A stretch of 9,113 nt of DNA from Pirellulales bacterium (lineage in GTDB: Bacteria; Planctomycetota; Planctomycetia; Pirellulales; JALHLM01). Location of the stretch: contig JALHLM010000227.1 in the NCBI GenBank assembly GCA_022844585.1, positions 1 through 9,113 of the forward strand, read 5' to 3'. Below are positions 5,991 to 9,113 of the stretch, in pieces. Position numbers and translations under genes: made by a program. Every line of letters starts with the position of its first letter. Positions within the stretch are counted from its first letter, which is position 1. The notes under the pieces are model-generated. The model did not search any database, had not been told where the DNA came from, and saw only the letters and a program-made list of their open reading frames with translations.

Positions 5991-7361
5991 ATGAGGATTG
6001 CACGTCAACTTATCGCAACGCTCGCGTTGCTGGCCTTGGCAGCGCCGGCCGCGCAAGCGCACTTTATCTGGGCCGCAGTTGCCCCGGACGCCGCCGGTAA
6101 GTCAGCCGCGCAGCTCTGGTTCAGTGAAGGCGTAGCGCCGGGCGAAGTGAACCTGCTGCCCAAGGTCGCGCACAGCAAGGCGTGGCGGCGCGATCTCCAA
6201 GGACAGGTGACGGATCTGACCCTGCGAGAAGAAAAGTCTGCTAGCAGCGGCGCTTGGCTCGCCACGCTGGACGATGAAGCGCCCTGCAGCATCGAGGCCG
6301 AGTGCAACTATGGCGTGTTCGACCGCGGCGCTGGTGCGATGATGCTGGAATACTACGCCAAGGCGCTGCACGGCGTGGATGCCGCGGACTTCGCCAAGGT
6401 CGGCCGCGCGGAGAAGCTGGCGTTCGACGTGGCGCCGGAAGCCGCGGCCGATGGCAACGTCAAGTTGACCGTGCTCTGGCGAGGCAGCCCGGTCGCCGAA
6501 GCGGACGTGACCGTGATCGGACCCAACGACGCCGATCAACAATTCAAGACCGACGCCAATGGCCAAGTTGAATTCTCGGCGAAAGCCGCCGGGTTGTACG
6601 CCGTTCGCGCGTTCCGCAACGAACCGGAGACCGAAGGCGAGCACAACGGTAAGGCCTATCGCGGCGTGCGGCGCTACTCGACGCTTACGTTCGAATTGGC
6701 CGACAACGGCGAAACTTCGTCGACCGACGCTCCCGCAGCGGATGGAAATCAGATGCTGGCGCGCGCCCGCGAGCAACGCGCTCTGTGGGACGGCTTCCCA
6801 GGCTTTGAAGCGGCGCTGACCTTGGAAGACGGCGAACACAGCGTCCAAGGCAAAGTGAAGATCACCGCCGACGGCGAAGTGGAATTGACGGGCTTCGGCG
6901 ACCTGGACCTGGGTTGGGCCCGCGGCCAGTTGGAATCGATGGTCCAACATCGCTTTTCCGGCAACGGTCCGGAAAGCGAAGTCGAACTGGTCCAGGAAGC
7001 GACGCATCACCCGCTCGGCTCGCTCGTGAAGTTCAAGGACGATCCGTCGATGCACAGCGCGTACCGTATCGACGCTGACGTGATCACGCAAGTCAATCGT
7101 CAGATGGGCAAGAGTCGTTTCAGCATCAACGTGATCGACGTGCATCGGAATCCGGAAGGCAAGTACTTGCCGACAGTGTTCCAAGTGAACTTCTGGGACA
7201 AGGAAACCGGCGAACTCAAGTCCAGCATGATGTGCTACAACACCTGGACACGCGTCGGCGAGTACGATCTGCCGGTGCGATTCGCGTTTATCGACGCGGG
7301 GGACAATAAGAACGAAGTCCGCTCGCTGGTGTTCAGCGATCAGAATCTGCTCGCGAAATAA
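5991..7361 (+). CDS. Secreted DUF4198-like / DUF3386 two-domain protein
   Basis: The protein has 456 residues. AAGGAG (5975-5980) lies 10 bases before ATG 5991. A signal peptide ends in PAAQA (residue 23), so the predicted mature protein starts with His24 (HFIWAAV), as in DUF4198-type metal-related periplasmic proteins that begin AHxxW. Residues 24 to about 150 form the N-terminal domain. Residues about 155-237 look like a carboxypeptidase-regulatory or CNA-B-like beta sandwich (LTVLWRGSPVAEADVTVIGP, then TDANGQVEFSAKAAGLYAVRA). From about 255 to the end the protein resembles DUF3386 (ALWDGFPGFEAALTLEDG, 264-281; GKVKITADGEVELTG; later NVIDVHRNPEGKYLPTVFQV). DUF3386 has no assigned function. 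It lies 72 bp after the fusion gene on the same strand and is probably co-transcribed; a terminator follows. The exported location is firm, the domain names likely, a metal-related role inferred. Confidence 0.75.
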   Translation: MRIARQLIATLALLALAAPAAQAHFIWAAVAPDAAGKSAAQLWFSEGVAPGEVNLLPKVAHSKAWRRDLQGQVTDLTLREEKSASSGAWLATLDDEAPCSIEAECNYGVFDRGAGAMMLEYYAKALHGVDAADFAKVGRAEKLAFDVAPEAAADGNVKLTVLWRGSPVAEADVTVIGPNDADQQFKTDANGQVEFSAKAAGLYAVRAFRNEPETEGEHNGKAYRGVRRYSTLTFELADNGETSSTDAPAADGNQMLARAREQRALWDGFPGFEAALTLEDGEHSVQGKVKITADGEVELTGFGDLDLGWARGQLESMVQHRFSGNGPESEVELVQEATHHPLGSLVKFKDDPSMHSAYRIDADVITQVNRQMGKSRFSINVIDVHRNPEGKYLPTVFQVNFWDKETGELKSSMMCYNTWTRVGEYDLPVRFAFIDAGDNKNEVRSLVFSDQNLLAK

Positions 7362-7425
7362 TTTTCGCGAGGCGTCGGGAGAGATTCATCGGGGCCGGAA
7401 CGAGAAGCTAGCTCGGATGAAGATA

Positions 7426-7469
7426 TGGAGCGGGAAACGCCCACGGGCGCTCCCGCTCCAGTTTATTTT
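7426..7469 (+). terminator. Intrinsic terminator of the PEP-CTERM/DUF3386 operon
   Basis: TGGAGCGGGA (7426-7435) pairs perfectly over 10 bp with TCCCGCTCCA (7451-7460). After a small internal loop an inner CGCC/GGCG stem closes a CACG tetraloop. TTTATTTT follows at 7462-7469. Stem and T-tract together make a textbook rho-independent terminator, 65 bases after the stop of the DUF3386 gene. Confidence 0.88.
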
Positions 7470-7506
7470 GGTATCCGTCGGGCCGGATTGTCGGGCGAGA
7501 TTGGGT

Positions 7507-7535
7507 TTGACGCTCAACCCCGCCGCCGGGAGAAT
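7507..7535 (+). promoter_or_regulatory. Possible promoter of the FkbM methyltransferase gene
   Basis: TTGACG (7507-7512, 5 of 6), a 17-bp spacer and GAGAAT (7530-7535, 4 of 6) lie just after the terminator and 45 bases before the GTG start. It is the best candidate in this gap, but the -10 is weak. Confidence 0.35.
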
Positions 7536-7579
7536 TGCGGCTACTTGGACATTTCGGTTCAATGTGAAAGGAGTCACTC

Positions 7580-8278
7580 GTGTCATCCAACGATTGTATC
7601 GCTCGGTTCATGTCGCGGTGGATCCGAGCGGGCAGTTGCGTCATGGACGTGGGCGCCAACCAGGGTTTGTACCTTGAGTTTCTCGTTGAGTTAGTTGGCG
7701 AGACAGGCTCGCTCCATTCCTTCGAGCCGAATCCGGAGTTAGCCCGGCAGCTGCGCCGCCGCGCCGCGGGACATGCCGTGGTTGTAAATGAAATGGGCGT
7801 CTCAGACCGCCAGGGCACGGCAGAGTTCTTTCTGGACGAACGTGCGGCATTGGGCGCGGTCGCCAGTTCGTTGGAGAAGCTGCACGGAATGCACGGCACG
7901 GAGAACGTCCGGCCAATCCCGATTCAACTCACGACCTTGGATTCGTACTGCGCCGCCCAACAATTGTCGCCCGACTTCATCAAGATTGATGTGGAGGGAC
8001 ACGAACTGTCGGTCTTTCGCGGTGCGATCGAAACCATCGCGCGCTGTCGCCCGTTCTTCGTCTTCGAGTTCTGGGAATCCTGGTGGGAGCCGCGTGTGCG
8101 GCAGATTTTTGATTTCCTGAAGCAGCACTACGTTCTTGTGCGCCTCCAGGATGGCCTGGTGGTAAACGACTGGTATGATTCGAACGCCAGCCAAGGAACC
8201 GTCGATATTGGCTGCATTCCCATCATGCGTTCGCAGGGCGAGGAAATGCGGCCGGCATTGCTGGAGCTAGAATCGTAG
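7580..8278 (+). CDS. FkbM-family SAM-dependent methyltransferase
   Basis: The protein has 232 residues. GTG 7580 is well supported by AAAGGAG (7567-7573) six bases upstream. SAM-binding motif I is CVMDVGANQGLY (20-31), and the acidic loop after the second strand is SFEPNPE (47-53). The FkbM hallmark DFIKIDVEGHELSVFRGA lies at 132-149. The family O-methylates sugars, polyketides, lipids or small metabolites; the acceptor cannot be read from the sequence. There is no signal peptide or membrane segment, so it is cytosolic. Upstream lies the operon terminator, so it is likely a separate unit. Its last 12 bases overlap the end of the convergent phosphotransferase gene. No glycan cluster is visible in the window, so it may be a lone accessory enzyme. 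Confidence 0.87.
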   Translation: MSSNDCIARFMSRWIRAGSCVMDVGANQGLYLEFLVELVGETGSLHSFEPNPELARQLRRRAAGHAVVVNEMGVSDRQGTAEFFLDERAALGAVASSLEKLHGMHGTENVRPIPIQLTTLDSYCAAQQLSPDFIKIDVEGHELSVFRGAIETIARCRPFFVFEFWESWWEPRVRQIFDFLKQHYVLVRLQDGLVVNDWYDSNASQGTVDIGCIPIMRSQGEEMRPALLELES

Positions 8279-9113
8279 CTCGGAGCGAATCGCGCTCTCG
8301 GCTTGCCCGCTCAACAGCGCGACTAATTCGCCCAACTGCGCGAAGCGTGGATCGGCAGTATGTCCGCGCACATAGCGCGCGAAGATTTGTTGCACAATCA
8401 CGGCGAGTTTGTAAAGCCCGTAGCAATAGTAGAACGCCGGGTTGCCTACTGTACGGCCGGTTCGCTCCTCGTAGCGCGCGATGACTTCGCGGCGCGTCAA
8501 TCCGCCCGGCAACGCAGTGGGTCCGAAGGCGGCTTGTCGTAATGGCGCCGGATCGGTGGCTTCCACCCAGTAGGCGAGCGTCGTGCCGAGGTCCATCAGC
8601 GGATCGCCGATCGTGGCCATCTCCCAATCGAGTACGGCCACGATCCGCGCCGGATCGTCGGATGCCAAGAGCACGTTGTCGTACTTGTAGTCGTTGTGGA
8701 TCACGGAGCAGCCGAACTCCGCGGGACGATGTTCCTGTAGCCAAACCGCGACACGATTCATGCTCGGTACGTCGCTGGTCTGCGATTTTTCATATCGCTG
8801 AATCCAGCCGTTCACCTGCCGTTCGACGTAACCATCCGGCCGGCCAAAGTCCGCCAAGCCGATGGCGTCGACATCGAGCGCATGCAACGCAGCGAGATTG
8901 TCGATCAACGCGCATGACATCCGTCGCGCCAACTCCGGCGTGATTTCGAGTCCGGGCGGTAGCGGTCGCCGCAGAATCATGCCGTGCCGCCGTTCCATCA
9001 GGTAGAACGGCGCGCCGATGATGGACTCGTCGTCGCAATACAGCTCCGGCCGGGGCGCCGGCGGGTAAACGTCGCAAAGCCGTGAGAGAATGCGAAACTC
9101 GCGGCTCATGTTG
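8267..9113 (-). CDS. Phosphotransferase of the APH / ACAD10-11 N-terminal type, 5' truncated
   Basis: About 280 residues are visible. The frame is open to the right edge, and Met at 9109 is probably internal (family context xxMxREFRILSRL), so the start lies outside. The kinase-like fold shows VYPPAPRPELYCDDESIIG, then FYLMERRHGMILR (hinge region), then the catalytic loop VIHNDYKYDN (Asp at 8692-8690, Asn at 8677-8675), and the metal-binding LDWEMATIGDPLMDLG (Asp at 8629-8627). This is the pattern of aminoglycoside phosphotransferase-like proteins related to the kinase domain of mammalian ACAD10/ACAD11, which acts on 4-hydroxyacyl-CoA in fatty-acid breakdown. Bacterial members often stand beside acyl-CoA dehydrogenases or dehydrogenase/reductase genes; none is seen because the window ends. 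It is cytosolic and unlikely to confer antibiotic resistance. The C-terminus overlaps the FkbM gene by 12 bp, tail to tail. Confidence 0.88.
   Translation of the reverse strand, partial: NMSREFRILSRLCDVYPPAPRPELYCDDESIIGAPFYLMERRHGMILRRPLPPGLEITPELARRMSCALIDNLAALHALDVDAIGLADFGRPDGYVERQVNGWIQRYEKSQTSDVPSMNRVAVWLQEHRPAEFGCSVIHNDYKYDNVLLASDDPARIVAVLDWEMATIGDPLMDLGTTLAYWVEATDPAPLRQAAFGPTALPGGLTRREVIARYEERTGRTVGNPAFYYCYGLYKLAVIVQQIFARYVRGHTADPRFAQLGELVALLSGQAESAIRSELRF

Noticed and set aside
6102..7184. Long open frame (360 codons) on the minus strand across the DUF3386 gene
   Set aside because: It lies antisense inside a well-supported secreted protein with a strong ribosome site, and its translation (His/Arg/Val-rich, no domain) is typical of a GC-rich shadow frame.
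8267..9113. Aminoglycoside resistance gene
   Set aside because: The kinase motifs are those of the APH fold in general; the HNDYKYDN and LDWEMATIGDPLMDLG context fits the ACAD10/11-like metabolic branch better.
1..9113. CRISPR array, insertion sequence, integrase or attachment site
   Set aside because: No regularly spaced repeats, transposase motifs or terminal inverted repeats were seen anywhere in the window.

Overview
The window looks like a chromosomal segment of a planctomycete (Planctomycetota, probably Pirellulales-like; the lower rank is a guess). The clues are a DUF1559 protein with a prepilin-type N-terminus, PEP-CTERM sorting signals, dockerin-like repeats ending in DLNAVRNNFG, a DUF3386 protein, and the GC-rich coding style.

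Layout. The left edge holds the 3' part of a fused cobA-hemD gene (tetrapyrrole synthesis), followed by a divergent NodB/polysaccharide-deacetylase-like protein (1205-1996). A 60-residue two-helix membrane protein (2182-2000, minus) converges on it. Next on the minus strand is hemP (2653-2462), a small hemin-uptake protein. A 269-bp region with two back-to-back sigma70-like promoters separates hemP from a rightward cluster: a PEP-CTERM secreted protein (2923-3894), a 675-residue fusion (3891-5918) and a DUF4198-like/DUF3386 secreted protein (5991-7361). A convincing intrinsic terminator (7426-7469) closes this unit. To its right lie a FkbM-family methyltransferase (7580-8278) and, overlapping it tail to tail, a minus-strand APH/ACAD10-11-like phosphotransferase that runs off the right edge.

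The most striking object is the 3891-5918 gene. One uninterrupted frame encodes a complete PEP-CTERM protein (signal peptide, body paralogous to the preceding gene, two dockerin-like repeats, PEP motif, short membrane helix, basic cluster). It then runs directly into a prepilin cleavage site (KRFG|FTLVE), a pilin helix and a full DUF1559 domain. The topology is coherent: two membrane helices flank a cytoplasmic basic loop, with both large domains outside the membrane. The product could be cut by both exosortase and prepilin peptidase.

How the genes may work together (inference): hemP shares an intergenic regulatory region with an exported, surface-type operon of two paralogous PEP-CTERM proteins, a pseudopilin-like domain and a DUF4198/DUF3386 protein with a predicted mature N-terminal histidine. 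This suggests an envelope system for heme, iron or another metal. Nothing in the sequence proves the ligand. The flanking genes look like ordinary housekeeping or accessory genes not tied to this system.
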